Position numbers and translations under genes: made by a program. From assembly GCF_020400605.1 (NCBI RefSeq), contig NZ_JAINRD010000001.1:620001-684000 (forward strand): a stretch of 64,000 nt of DNA, written 5' to 3'. This document shows, one piece after another, positions 25,110-34,165 of the stretch (positions are counted from its first letter, which is position 1; each line of letters begins with the position of its first letter). The notes below the pieces were generated by a model, which saw only the letters and a program-made list of their open reading frames with translations, was not told where the DNA came from and ran no database searches. The stretch comes from Streptomyces aculeolatus. GTDB lineage: Bacteria; Actinomycetota; Actinomycetes; Streptomycetales; Streptomycetaceae.

Positions 25110-27062
25110 TCAGTAGCCGAAGGCGGGCCCCTGGTAGCGGAAGCGGAGCGAGGCGGTCGCCTCGTAGTTCGCCGTCGTGCCGATGTCCGGGGAGTGCGGC
25201 TGCCCCTCGGCGGCGGCCTGCCAGTCGTTCAGCCCGAGGAACTGCCCGGAGGAGTCGCGCTGGGTGAAGGCGACCTTGTTGTCCTCCTCGGTGAAGTACT
25301 TCCAGTGGGCGGTGGCGGCGTCGGACGCGCAGGCGCCCTCCTGCTGGCTGACGGGGGCGCCGTCGGCGTCGCTGCCGGAGTGGGTCAGGCACATGCCTGT
25401 CGCGTAGTTGCGGATACGGACCTCCTGCACCGGCGGCAGGGAGACGAGCAGCTCCCACTGCTGGCTGCGGCCGCCGTCGCAGTCCGCCTCGTACGGCTGG
25501 GCGCCCGCGGCGGAGCCGATGTCCATGCACCGCCCGGTGGAGGCGACCGGCAGCATGGTGCGGTCGTCGGCGGGCGGGGACCAGTCGGGCGGGGGGCCGG
25601 CGTCGTCGTCGTTGCCGGCGGGCGGCTTGCCGGAGGCGGTGGGCCCGCGGTCCGGGTCGCCGTCCCCGTCGCGGTCCTCGTCCTTGCCGGCGTTCAGCCC
25701 GTCGGTGCGGTCGGCGGAGGCGGTGGGCGGGGGGTCGTCCGGGTCCTCGTCCTCGTCCCCGGCCCCGGACTTGCTGCGCTCCGCGGTGGGGCTGGGGCCG
25801 GTGGTCGTCGCGGTGGGGGCGGGCGGCGGGGGCGGGGGATCGCCGCCACCGGGCAGGGTGGTGTACCCGGTGACGACGATGACCAGGACCGCGGCGCCGA
25901 CGGCGGCGGCCTTGGCGGCGGCGGCCAGCCCGGTGGCCGCGGTGGCGCCGGCCGCCCCGGCGCCGGCCGCGCCGCCGGCGGCGGCGGAGCCGACCGTGGT
26001 GACGGCACCGCCCGCGCCCCCCGCGGCACCGGAGGCGGAGCCGCCGGACGCGGTACCGGACGCGGTACCGGAACCCGTGCCGCCGGAGGCGCCCGCCGCC
26101 GCGGGGTCCGCGGCGCCGGAGGCGACCGAAGCGCCCGGCGCACCGGCGGCGTCGGAGACGGCCGGGGTGCCCGAGACGCCCGGCGTGCCCGAGGCGGCCG
26201 ACGCGCCCGCATCCCCCGCCCCCGAACTCCCCGCCGGCCGCGGCCCGTACGCCGTACCCGCCCACAGCAGCAGGCTCGCCGGCAGCGCCGCGCTCAGCGA
26301 GCTGTTCAGCTCCCGCAGCTCCGCGTTCGTCCGCCGGCAGCGCCGGCACACCGCCAGGTGGTGCTCCAGCCCCCGCTGCGCGCGCCGCCGCCGGCCACCG
26401 CGCCGTACCGACGCGGCCAGCAGCCCCGTGTAGTGCCGGCACTCCGCCGGCGCCCCGGCGTCCCCCGCGCGCTCCGCGAGGTACGCCTCACGCAGCCCCT
26501 CCCGCGCCCGCGCCGTGAGCGACGCGACGCCGCTGGTCGTCAGGCCCAGCAGCGGCGCGATGCGATCCGGCGACTCGCCCTCGACCGCCGAGTGCCACAG
26601 CGCCGTCTGCCACCGCTCCGGCAGGCTGCGGAACGCGCGCAGCACCAGGTTCGCGTCCTCGCGCCGCAGCGTCCCCTCCTCGCTGCTCTCCACGGTCGGC
26701 GCCCGCGTCAGCCAGCCCTCGAAGTCGGGGGACAGCTCGGTGCGCCGGGCGGTACGGGACCACGCGGCCGCGGTCCGCCGCACGCTCGTCAGCAGGTACG
26801 GCCGCCACGGTCCGTCGGGTCCGCTGCCACCGCGCACCGCGCGCAGCGCACCGGCGAACGCCTCCGACGTCAGGTCCTCCGCGGTGTGCGGGTCCCGCGT
26901 GCAACTGCGCGCGTACGCCAGCACGGCGGCGCGGTGCCGCCGGTACAGCTCGTCGAGCGCCGCGTCGGCGGTGCCGGGGAGCGCCTCGCGTATCAGGGCG
27001 GTGAGGTCGGCGTCGCCGGCGGCGGCGCCGGGCGCCGGAAAGGCGGTCGGGCTTTCTGACAT
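25110..27062 (-). CDS. Sigma factor fused to zinc-finger, transmembrane helix and ricin-type lectin domain
   Basis: A 650-residue ECF-like fusion. Sigma region 2 covers about residues 35-78 (ELYRRHRAAVLAYARSCTRD), region 4 about 135-195 (LRAFRSLPERWQTALWH ... IAPLLGLTTSGVASLTARAREGLREAY). Next is an anti-sigma-type zinc motif Hx3Cx2C (H235, C239, C242), a long Ala/Gly/Ser linker, one membrane helix (about 379-400), a Pro/Asp-rich extracellular linker and a C-terminal beta-trefoil lectin (about 503-650) with SQQWELL. So sensing, anti-sigma and sigma modules seem joined in one chain. ATG 27062 is preferred; ATG 27071 is possible. Divergent from the collagenase gene, a plausible target. Confidence 0.82.
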   Translation of the reverse strand: MSESPTAFPAPGAAAGDADLTALIREALPGTADAALDELYRRHRAAVLAYARSCTRDPHTAEDLTSEAFAGALRAVRGGSGPDGPWRPYLLTSVRRTAAAWSRTARRTELSPDFEGWLTRAPTVESSEEGTLRREDANLVLRAFRSLPERWQTALWHSAVEGESPDRIAPLLGLTTSGVASLTARAREGLREAYLAERAGDAGAPAECRHYTGLLAASVRRGGRRRRAQRGLEHHLAVCRRCRRTNAELRELNSSLSAALPASLLLWAGTAYGPRPAGSSGAGDAGASAASGTPGVSGTPAVSDAAGAPGASVASGAADPAAAGASGGTGSGTASGTASGGSASGAAGGAGGAVTTVGSAAAGGAAGAGAAGATAATGLAAAAKAAAVGAAVLVIVVTGYTTLPGGGDPPPPPPAPTATTTGPSPTAERSKSGAGDEDEDPDDPPPTASADRTDGLNAGKDEDRDGDGDPDRGPTASGKPPAGNDDDAGPPPDWSPPADDRTMLPVASTGRCMDIGSAAGAQPYEADCDGGRSQQWELLVSLPPVQEVRIRNYATGMCLTHSGSDADGAPVSQQEGACASDAATAHWKYFTEEDNKVAFTQRDSSGQFLGLNDWQAAAEGQPHSPDIGTTANYEATASLRFRYQGPAFGY

Positions 27063-27212
27063 GGCGGTCATTCCATGAGGGAGGAGAGGGCGAAAGAACG
27101 CTTGTCGGGGAGAGAGCGGGTCGCGGGCGGCTCGTCCCGCGACGATGCGAATCCGTTATGCGGGCGGGATGTCCACCCGGCAAAAGTGCAAGTGCCCGCG
27201 GTGACGGGGACC

Positions 27213-27240
27213 TTGGCTTGCCATGTGACGTGTGTAATTT
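27213..27240 (+). promoter_or_regulatory. Promoter of the collagenase gene
   Basis: -35 TTGGCT (27213-27218), 16-bp spacer, -10 TAATTT (27235-27240). The -10 sits in a perfect TGTAA-TT-TTACA dyad (27233-27244), a possible operator. Its start point near 27247 lies downstream of ATG 27244, which argues for the later TTG start. Confidence 0.5.
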
Positions 27241-27363
27241 TACATGGCACAACATCCCGTGTGCATGACAGCCAGGCCCTCCACGTCAACTCCGGCTGTC
27301 GCAGCGGCCCGTCCGCAAGACGACGGCGCCGGGTACGCGGAACTCACGAACTCGGAGGCTCAC

Positions 27364-29325
27364 TTGATAGCCAAACCCCCCATTTCGAGAACGGGGTTCT
27401 ACCTTCTGGTAGTCGCCCTGGTCATGTGTCTGGGGGCGGGGTACGCACTGGTCGCCCCCGCCGCGAAAGCCACCGCCGCGCCGGGCGGGGCGCCCGCGCC
27501 GAAGTCGCTCCCCGCACCCAAGCAGGCCACCCCCGACGCGGTCGCCGCCAGCCTCGCGCCCGGCGATCCCGCGACGACGGCCGAGCTGAAGGCGGACGCC
27601 ACCCTCCTCCCGCCCCAGGAAGCCAACACCGACGCCACCGCGCGCAAGCTGGCCCGTACCGCGGCGGCCGGTCCCGATGCGGCGGAGTGCAACGTCAGCG
27701 ACTTCACCTCCAAGACCGGCGCCGCGCTGGTCGACCAGATCAAGGCGTCGGAGACGGCGTGCGTCAACACGCTGTTCACCGTCACCGGCGGTGACGCGCG
27801 TGCGCTCTTCCAGGAGTCGCAGATGGTCACGGTGGCCGACGCCTACCGCGACCTCGCCTCCTCCTACCAGGGCGACAACAGCTCGTCGATCACCCAGGTC
27901 GTCCTGTACCTGCGCGCCGGCTACTACGTGCAGTACGGCGACCCCGACGGCGTCGGCGAGTACGGCCCGGCGCTGAAGACCGCCATCCAGGGCGGCCTGG
28001 ACGCCTTCTTCAACTCGTCCCGCGCGTACGACGTGACGGAGGCCAACGGCCAGACGCTCTCCGAGTCGGTCATCCTGATCGACAGCGCCATGGAGAACGC
28101 CCGCTACCTGGAGGTCGTCAAGAAGCTGCTGACCGGCTACGACTCCTCCTACGACGAGTTCTACTGGATGGTCAACGCGGTCAACAGCACCTACACCGTG
28201 ATCTTCCGCGGCAACTGGGTGCCGGAGTTCATCGACGCCGTGGCCGCCGACCAGAGCCTGCTCACCCTCCTGCGCGACTTCGCCACCGAGCACAAGGACC
28301 TGATCGGCACCGACAAGCAGTTCCTGACCACCAACGCCGGCCGCGAGCTGGGCCGGTTCCTCCAGCACGAGCAGCTCCGTGAGGCGGTCCGCCCGCTGGC
28401 CAAGGAACTCCTCGACGCCACCTCCCTCGACGACACCGCCACCGCGGCGCTGTGGGTCGGCGTCGCCGAGATGACCGACGCGTACGACAAGGAGAACTGC
28501 GATTTCTTCGGCACGTGCGACCTGCAGAAGCGCGTACGTGAGGCGGTGCTGCCGGTCAAGCACACGTGTGCCGACACGCTGGAGATCGCGGCGCAGAAGC
28601 TGACGGACGAGCAGCTCGAACTGGCCTGCACGAGCATGCTCGGGCAGGACGAGTTCTTCCACGGCGTGGCCAAGGACAACGGCCCCGTCGCGGACGACAA
28701 CAACACCAAGCTGGAGGTCGTCGCCTTCGACTCCAGCCTCGACTACCAGACCTACGCCGGCGTCATCTTCGGCATCGACACCAACAACGGCGGCATGTAC
28801 CTGGAGGGCGACCCGGCGAAGGAAGGCAATCTGCCGCGCTTCATCGCCTACCGCGCCGAATGGGCCGACGACTTCGAGATCTGGAACCTCAACCACGAAT
28901 ACACGCACTACCTCGACGGCCGCTTCAACATGTACGGCGACTTCGAGGAGAACATGAAGACCCCGACCGTCATGTGGGTCGAGGGCTTCGCCGAGTACAT
29001 CAACTACTCGTACCGCGACCTGCCCAACGAGAAGGCGATCGAGGAGGCGGGCAACAACACCTACGCCCTCAGCACGCTCTTCGACACCACCTACGAGAAC
29101 ACCAACACCACCCGCACCTACCAGTGGGGTTACCTGGCCGTCCGCTACCTCATCCAGTCCCACCCGGATGACGTCGCCACGCTGCTGGGCCACTACCGCA
29201 CCGGTGACTGGGAAGCCGCGCGCACGCTGCTGACCAGCACCATCGGCAACCGCTACGACGCCGACTTCGCCGACTGGCTGAGCAAGTGCTCGGCCGGCGA
29301 CTGCGGCACCGCCGCCGCGCGGTAG
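27364..29325 (+). CDS. Secreted M9-family collagenase
   Basis: A 653-residue extracellular zinc metalloprotease of the microbial collagenase family. I choose the TTG at 27364 because GGAGG lies five bases upstream and a standard signal peptide follows directly (TGFYLLVVALVMCLGAGYALVAP, about residues 10-32); the frame continues upstream to ATG 27244, but the likely promoter lies there. Zinc ligands are H511 and H515 (NHEYTHYLDGRF) and probably E540 (VEGFAEY), as in M9 enzymes. It ends shortly after the catalytic domain with no PKD or collagen-binding repeats, so it may act on peptides or partly unfolded collagen. Divergent from the lectin-tailed sigma factor. Confidence 0.9.
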   Translation: MIAKPPISRTGFYLLVVALVMCLGAGYALVAPAAKATAAPGGAPAPKSLPAPKQATPDAVAASLAPGDPATTAELKADATLLPPQEANTDATARKLARTAAAGPDAAECNVSDFTSKTGAALVDQIKASETACVNTLFTVTGGDARALFQESQMVTVADAYRDLASSYQGDNSSSITQVVLYLRAGYYVQYGDPDGVGEYGPALKTAIQGGLDAFFNSSRAYDVTEANGQTLSESVILIDSAMENARYLEVVKKLLTGYDSSYDEFYWMVNAVNSTYTVIFRGNWVPEFIDAVAADQSLLTLLRDFATEHKDLIGTDKQFLTTNAGRELGRFLQHEQLREAVRPLAKELLDATSLDDTATAALWVGVAEMTDAYDKENCDFFGTCDLQKRVREAVLPVKHTCADTLEIAAQKLTDEQLELACTSMLGQDEFFHGVAKDNGPVADDNNTKLEVVAFDSSLDYQTYAGVIFGIDTNNGGMYLEGDPAKEGNLPRFIAYRAEWADDFEIWNLNHEYTHYLDGRFNMYGDFEENMKTPTVMWVEGFAEYINYSYRDLPNEKAIEEAGNNTYALSTLFDTTYENTNTTRTYQWGYLAVRYLIQSHPDDVATLLGHYRTGDWEAARTLLTSTIGNRYDADFADWLSKCSAGDCGTAAAR

Positions 29326-29337
29326 ACCCCGCGAAGA

Positions 29338-29376
29338 GCCGGTGCCCCGTCCGCGACCCGCGGGCGGGGCACCGGC
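29338..29376. terminator. Terminator between collagenase and LacI genes
   Basis: GCCGGTGCCCCG (29338-29349) pairs perfectly with 29365-29376. It lies 12 bases after the collagenase stop and before the convergent lacI-type gene's end. Confidence 0.65.
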
Positions 29377-29409
29377 CCCGTCCGCGGGCGCTCTCCGGGG
29401 GCGCACGGC

Positions 29410-30453
29410 TCAGCCCGTGCTGGCGCGGACGACCGGTTCCGCCGGCACCAGCAGCCCGCGGCCCGGCACCGCCTCGCCGCGGACCTGGGCCAGCAGGCGG
29501 CGTACCAGCTCGGCCGCGATCCGGCGCAGCGGCAGCCGCACGGAGGTGAGCGGCGGGTGCAGCAGCCGGCAGATCGGGCTGTCGTGGAAGCCGACGACCG
29601 CGACGTCCCGGCCCACGGCCAGCTGCTCCGCCCTTATGGCCTCGTACGCCGTGAGCGCCAGCATGTCGCCGGCGGCGGCGATCGCCGTGGGCCGGTCGCC
29701 GCCGTGCAGCAGGGCGCGTACGGCGGCGACGGTCTCGGCGGCGTCGTCGCGGGCGGCGGTCAGTTCGAGCGCCTGGGACGCGTCCAGGCCGTGCGCCGCC
29801 ACGCCGCGGCGGAAGCCCTCGCGGCGGTCGGCCATCCACGGCAGGTCCGCGGGGGAGCCGAGGAAGGCGACGCGGCGGTGCCCGCGCTCCGCCAGCAGCG
29901 CGACGACGTCGGCCATCGCGCCGGTGTTGTCGAGGTCGACCCAGTGCTGCGGGGTGTCGGGCGCCGTCCGGCCGAACGCCACGAACGGCACGCCCGCGCG
30001 GGCGACATGCTCCACCCGCACGTCGCCGCTGAGCACGTCGGAGAGCACGAAGCCGTCCACCTGGCGGGCGGCGATCAGCTCGTCGATCGCCGGCCGCGGG
30101 TCGGTCGCACCGTGCGCCGGGCGGAACAGCAGCACCCGCTGGCCCTCCGCGCCCGCGGCGTCGACCAGCGCCTCCAGGAAGCCGCCCATCAGCGGGTTGG
30201 GGTCGAACGGGTCGTCGACGGGGGCGAGATACCCGATCGTGCGCCGCGAGCCGGTGCGCAGCGACCGGGCCGACTGGTCCGGCTGGTAGCCGAGCCGCTC
30301 GATCGCCTCCATGACGCGCGCGAGGGTGTCGCGGCGGACTCGCTGGGGGGCGTTGAGCGCGTTGGACACGGTCTGCCGGGAAACGCCGGCTGCGCGCGCC
30401 ACCTCCTCGATGGTGGCTCCGGCGCGGCGCGGCCGGCGTTTTCCCTGCGTCAT
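29410..30453 (-). CDS. LacI-family repressor of the alpha-galactoside operon
   Basis: A 347-residue LacI/GalR regulator. The N-terminal HTH and hinge are clear (ATIEEVARAAGVSRQTVSNALNAPQRVRRDTLARVMEAIERLGYQPDQSARSLRTG), followed by a periplasmic-binding-protein-like sugar domain. It is the last gene of a minus-strand cluster with alpha-galactosidase and a sugar transporter. Two candidate LacI-type sites with a central CG lie at 36708-36776, upstream of the first gene, so it probably controls the entire set. The inducer is presumably a galactoside. Confidence 0.9.
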   Translation of the reverse strand: MTQGKRRPRRAGATIEEVARAAGVSRQTVSNALNAPQRVRRDTLARVMEAIERLGYQPDQSARSLRTGSRRTIGYLAPVDDPFDPNPLMGGFLEALVDAAGAEGQRVLLFRPAHGATDPRPAIDELIAARQVDGFVLSDVLSGDVRVEHVARAGVPFVAFGRTAPDTPQHWVDLDNTGAMADVVALLAERGHRRVAFLGSPADLPWMADRREGFRRGVAAHGLDASQALELTAARDDAAETVAAVRALLHGGDRPTAIAAAGDMLALTAYEAIRAEQLAVGRDVAVVGFHDSPICRLLHPPLTSVRLPLRRIAAELVRRLLAQVRGEAVPGRGLLVPAEPVVRASTG

Positions 30454-30510
30454 CTGTTCTCCGTGTCTCGCGGTGGCCCGGGCGGGGCCGCCGGTGGGGG
30501 CGGTGCGGTA

Positions 30511-30545
30511 CGGACTGGTCGTACGGTTCGGACTGGTCGTACGGT
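30511..30545. repeat. Tandem 18-bp duplication upstream of the LacI gene
   Basis: CGGACTGGTCGTACGGT occurs at 30511-30527 and 30529-30545. It lies in the 149-base gap between the alpha-galactosidase and LacI genes, which otherwise shows nothing definite. Confidence 0.6.
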
Positions 30546-30602
30546 ACGGGCGGCCGGCGCCCGGCGGCCGGTGCCGCCGGGGCGTACGGTACGCAACGGG
30601 CG

Positions 30603-32420
30603 TCAGCCCGCCGCGGCCGTCCGGACCGCCGCAGCGTCCGCGGTACGGGCCGTCGCCGCGAGGGCCGCGGCCGGAGCCGCCGCCGGGGCCCCGGTCCTGG
30701 TCAGCGTCAGCAGCCCGCCGCGCGGCACCGCGACCGTCGACCCGCCCGGCACGTCGCCGGCCTCCAGGTCGATCCTGCCCTGCCGCACCAGCCGCCCGCG
30801 CGCATCCCTGACCTCCGCCTCCGCCGTGCCCTCGCCGCCGGTGAGCCGCACCTCCGGATCGGCGTCACCGTTGGCGACCAGCAGCTCGCGCCACTGCCCG
30901 CCGTCCACCGCGACCGGCAGCGGCGCGTACCGCGCGACCACCACCGTCGCGCCGCCGTCCGCGGTGACCATCGGGTAGCCGAGGTCGGGCCTGGACGGGC
31001 GCAGCGCGCCCAGCTGGAGGACGTCGGCGCGGTCGCGGAAGACGCCGAGCCAGAACGCCAGCGCCTCCCGCTGCCCCGGCGTCTGCGCCGCCAGGTCCAC
31101 CGATATCTGCGGGACGGCGAACAGCACGTCGATGAGCTGGCACGCGACCCGCTCCGCCGGCTCCGCCGGGTGCCACATCAGCATGTCCGAGTGGACCGCC
31201 ACGGGCCCGGCGACCAGCCGCACGTCGACCGTGCGCTGCCGGTTCTCGACGGTGGACAGCGGGCAGTCGGTCGCGCGCACCATGCTGGCGTACGGCCACA
31301 GCCCCGGGCTGACGTACGGCTGGCGGTGCTCGACCATCGCCTCCGGGTCCGCGGCCGTGATGCGCTCGTGGATCCGGCCGAGCAGCCGCTCCACGCCCTC
31401 GGAGACCGTCGCGCAGTCGGCCTCCGGGCCGGGCGCGGGCGGCTCGGGGGCCACGAACCAGTCCACGAAGTCGATCTTCAGCCCGTCCATGCCCCACTCC
31501 TCGACGGCGCGCGCGAGGCGGTCGGCGAGATGCTCCCGCACGACCGGATAGCGCGGGTCGACGACGATGGCGTGCAGGTGGTCGACGCGGGTCAGCGCGT
31601 AGTCCTGGAACTTCTCCCACACCGAACTCTCCCGCCCCACGAACGGCAGGGCGTACCAGAGGAGATACGCCACACCCAGCTCGTTGACCCGCCGCACGTG
31701 CGCGGCCGTGTCCGGCAGGGAGACCGGCTCCCAGTCGCCGCAGTGGCCGTAGCCGCGGGTGCGGTCCGCGGTCATCCAGCCGTCGTCCACGATGACCGTG
31801 TCCAGGCCGAGTTCCTTGCCGAGCGCGGCCTGCGCCTCGACGGCGGCGGGGCTGACGTCCTGGTGCATCGCGTACCAGGTCGAGTACGCGGGCCGGCGCG
31901 CCGCGGCCGGGACGCTGACCGTACGGTCGCCGAGCCACCAGTCCGCGACGCCGGCGAGGCAGCTCGCGAAGTGCCGGCCGGAGGTGTCGACGCGTACGGT
32001 CACATGCCCGGCCGCCTGCATCCAGCAGCGGAACTCCCCGCTCTCCTCGACGACCCCGGCCCCGGCCAGCACCTCCGTGCGGTCCGCGGCGAAGACGCAC
32101 AGCCCTGCGTCGCCCGTGCCGACCAGGGCGGCGACGGGCGCGCCGCGCGCCAGGGACACCTGCCGGGGCGCGGCCCAGGCGGTGGGCAGCCAGGTGTGGC
32201 CGCGGGTGTCGGGGGTCCAGAACGCGGTCGCGTCGACGCACGGCACGCGCCACTCGACGCGGACGTCGCCGGGGCCCGAGACCGTGATCTCGACGATGCC
32301 GTCCGCCGCCGCGCTGCGCGTCACCTCGCCGGTGACCAGCAGGTCGAGGCCGCCGGCGGAGAGCTTCCGCGGCCGGCCGGAGGCGGCCGCCGGGGCGTGC
32401 GGTTCCCAGATCTCTTCCAT
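30603..32420 (-). CDS. Alpha-galactosidase (GH36/clan D)
   Basis: A 605-residue glycoside hydrolase that cleaves terminal alpha-galactosyl residues. An N-terminal beta-sandwich precedes the TIM barrel with VIVDDGW (about 209-215). The nucleophile is D317 in LKIDFVDW and the acid/base is probably D385 in VRATDCPLS. There is no signal peptide, so it acts inside the cell on imported sugars. The C-terminal beta domain ends in an Ala-rich tail. It lies 12 bases downstream of the transporter permease gene. Alpha-galactosides such as melibiose or raffinose are likely; the family also contains related specificities. Confidence 0.87.
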   Translation of the reverse strand: MEEIWEPHAPAAASGRPRKLSAGGLDLLVTGEVTRSAAADGIVEITVSGPGDVRVEWRVPCVDATAFWTPDTRGHTWLPTAWAAPRQVSLARGAPVAALVGTGDAGLCVFAADRTEVLAGAGVVEESGEFRCWMQAAGHVTVRVDTSGRHFASCLAGVADWWLGDRTVSVPAAARRPAYSTWYAMHQDVSPAAVEAQAALGKELGLDTVIVDDGWMTADRTRGYGHCGDWEPVSLPDTAAHVRRVNELGVAYLLWYALPFVGRESSVWEKFQDYALTRVDHLHAIVVDPRYPVVREHLADRLARAVEEWGMDGLKIDFVDWFVAPEPPAPGPEADCATVSEGVERLLGRIHERITAADPEAMVEHRQPYVSPGLWPYASMVRATDCPLSTVENRQRTVDVRLVAGPVAVHSDMLMWHPAEPAERVACQLIDVLFAVPQISVDLAAQTPGQREALAFWLGVFRDRADVLQLGALRPSRPDLGYPMVTADGGATVVVARYAPLPVAVDGGQWRELLVANGDADPEVRLTGGEGTAEAEVRDARGRLVRQGRIDLEAGDVPGGSTVAVPRGGLLTLTRTGAPAAAPAAALAATARTADAAAVRTAAAG

Positions 32421-32432
32421 GCCTTCTTTCCT

Positions 32433-33263
32433 CTAACCCTTCGTCGCCCCGGCCAGCAGGCCGGAGATGAACTGCCGTTGGAGGACCAGGAACAGCACCA
32501 TCATCGGCAGGGCGGACACCGCCGTGCCGGCGAGGATGGCTCCGTAGTCGGTGCTGGTCTTCATGCCGTGCAGCGTCGCCAGCGCCACCGGCAGGGTCTG
32601 CATGTCGGGGTTGCGCAGCGCGATCAGCGGCCACACGAACTGGTTCCACGAGCCGAGGAAGAGGAACACGGACAGGGCGGCGAGCACCGGCCGCATCACG
32701 GGGATGACGACGCTCCACAGCACCCGCAGCTCGCCGGCGCCGTCCACGCGGGCGGCGTCGAGGAGTTCGTCCGGCAGCCCGCTGAGGGCCTGGCGCATCA
32801 GGAAGATCGCGAACGGCACGCAGAGGCCGGGCAGCACGATCGCCTGGTAGCTGTCCAGCAGCCGGAAGTCCATCATCATCTGGAACAGCGGCACCAGCAT
32901 CACCTGCTCGGGCACGACCAGCGTGGACAGCAGCAGGGCGAAGAGGACCGTACGGCCGCGGAAGCGGAACTTGGCGAACGCGTACCCGGCGAGCAGCGCG
33001 ATGACCAGCGCCCCGAGCGTCTGCAGTCCCGCGATGGCCAGCGAGTTGCCGAGCACCCGGACCAGGCCCACCTTGTCCTGGAGGGTGGCCAGGTTCTCGC
33101 CGAGGTGGCCGCCGGGCACGAGCTTCGGCGGCCAGGCGAAGATGTCCGAGTTCTCCTGGGTGGCCGAGACGATCAGCCAGTAGAAGGGGGCCACCGACAG
33201 GCCGGTGAGCGCGGCCAGCAGCAGCGTCAGCGGCAGGCCGCGCAGCCGCAGCACCCTGGTCAT
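32433..33263 (-). CDS. Sugar ABC transporter permease (MalG type)
   Basis: A 276-residue inner-membrane protein with six helices. The EAA loop reads DELLDAARVDGAGELRVLWSVVIPVMRPVL. The start is ATG 33263, overlapping the partner permease stop by four bases. Works with the partner permease and binding protein of this operon; as is common in Streptomyces, no ATPase gene is present, and a shared MsiK-like ATPase encoded elsewhere is the likely energiser (inference). Confidence 0.92.
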   Translation of the reverse strand: MTRVLRLRGLPLTLLLAALTGLSVAPFYWLIVSATQENSDIFAWPPKLVPGGHLGENLATLQDKVGLVRVLGNSLAIAGLQTLGALVIALLAGYAFAKFRFRGRTVLFALLLSTLVVPEQVMLVPLFQMMMDFRLLDSYQAIVLPGLCVPFAIFLMRQALSGLPDELLDAARVDGAGELRVLWSVVIPVMRPVLAALSVFLFLGSWNQFVWPLIALRNPDMQTLPVALATLHGMKTSTDYGAILAGTAVSALPMMVLFLVLQRQFISGLLAGATKG

Positions 33264-34165
33264 TCGCGTTCTCCCATCAGCTTCATCTGGACGGCGCCGA
33301 AGACGACGACGATCAGCGTGAGCGCGTACGCGATCGCCGAGGCGTAGCCGAAGTCGAAGTAGTGGAACCCGTTCTCGTACAGGTACATCGAGACGGTGAG
33401 GGTGGCGTTGTCCGGCCCGCCGCGGGTCAGGACGTACGGCTCGTCGAAGAGCTGGAGCGTCCCGATGGTGGACAGCACCACGGTGAACAGCAGGATCGGG
33501 CGCAGCGCCGGGACGGTGACGGACCAGAACCGGCGCACGGGGCCGGCGCCGTCGACCATGGCCGCCTCGTACAGCTCCTTGGGGATGCCCTGGAGGCCCG
33601 CGAGGTAGATCACGGCGTTGTAGCCGGTGTAGTGCCAGGTCATGACGAGGACGACGGCCATCCGGGCCCAGAAGGGGCTGCCGAGCCAGTCGACCTTGGG
33701 CAGGCCCACGCCGCCGAGCACCCAGTTGAGGGCGCCCTGCTCGCGGTTGAGGAGGTACGCGAACATCACGCCGGTGGCGACCAGCCCGGTGACCGCCGGC
33801 ATGAACACCCCGAGCCGCCACACGGCGCGCCAGCGCACGAACGCCGAGTTGAGGCCGAGGGCGAGGAGCAGGGCCAGGCCGAGCATGACCGGCACCTGGA
33901 CGGCCAGGATCAGGCCGGTGTTCTTCAGCGCCGTCCAGAACAGCGGGTCGTCGAGGAGGCGGCGGTAGTTGTCGAACCCGGCGTTGCGGGTGTCGGCGCC
34001 GGAGCCGGTGGTGAACGACAGCCGCAGCGAGGCGAGGATGGGGTACGCCTTGAACACGGCGAAGGTGGTCAGCGCGGGCGCCAGCAGGAGGTACGGCATG
34101 GCGCGCCGCATGGTGAGGCGCCGCGGTTTCGCCGGGGACCGCCGGGCCAGGGCGGCGGTGCTCAT
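33260..34165 (-). CDS. Sugar ABC transporter permease (MalF/UgpA type)
   Basis: A 301-residue inner-membrane permease starting at ATG 34165 (MSTAALARRSPAKPRR), coupled by ATGA overlaps to the genes on both sides. Six hydrophobic helices; the EAA loop is KELYEAAMVDGAGPVRRFWSVTVPALRPIL. The WHYTGYNAVIYLAGLQGIP segment is typical of CUT1 transporters for oligosaccharides. It forms the heterodimeric channel with the MalG-type partner. Confidence 0.92.
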   Translation of the reverse strand: MSTAALARRSPAKPRRLTMRRAMPYLLLAPALTTFAVFKAYPILASLRLSFTTGSGADTRNAGFDNYRRLLDDPLFWTALKNTGLILAVQVPVMLGLALLLALGLNSAFVRWRAVWRLGVFMPAVTGLVATGVMFAYLLNREQGALNWVLGGVGLPKVDWLGSPFWARMAVVLVMTWHYTGYNAVIYLAGLQGIPKELYEAAMVDGAGPVRRFWSVTVPALRPILLFTVVLSTIGTLQLFDEPYVLTRGGPDNATLTVSMYLYENGFHYFDFGYASAIAYALTLIVVVFGAVQMKLMGERE

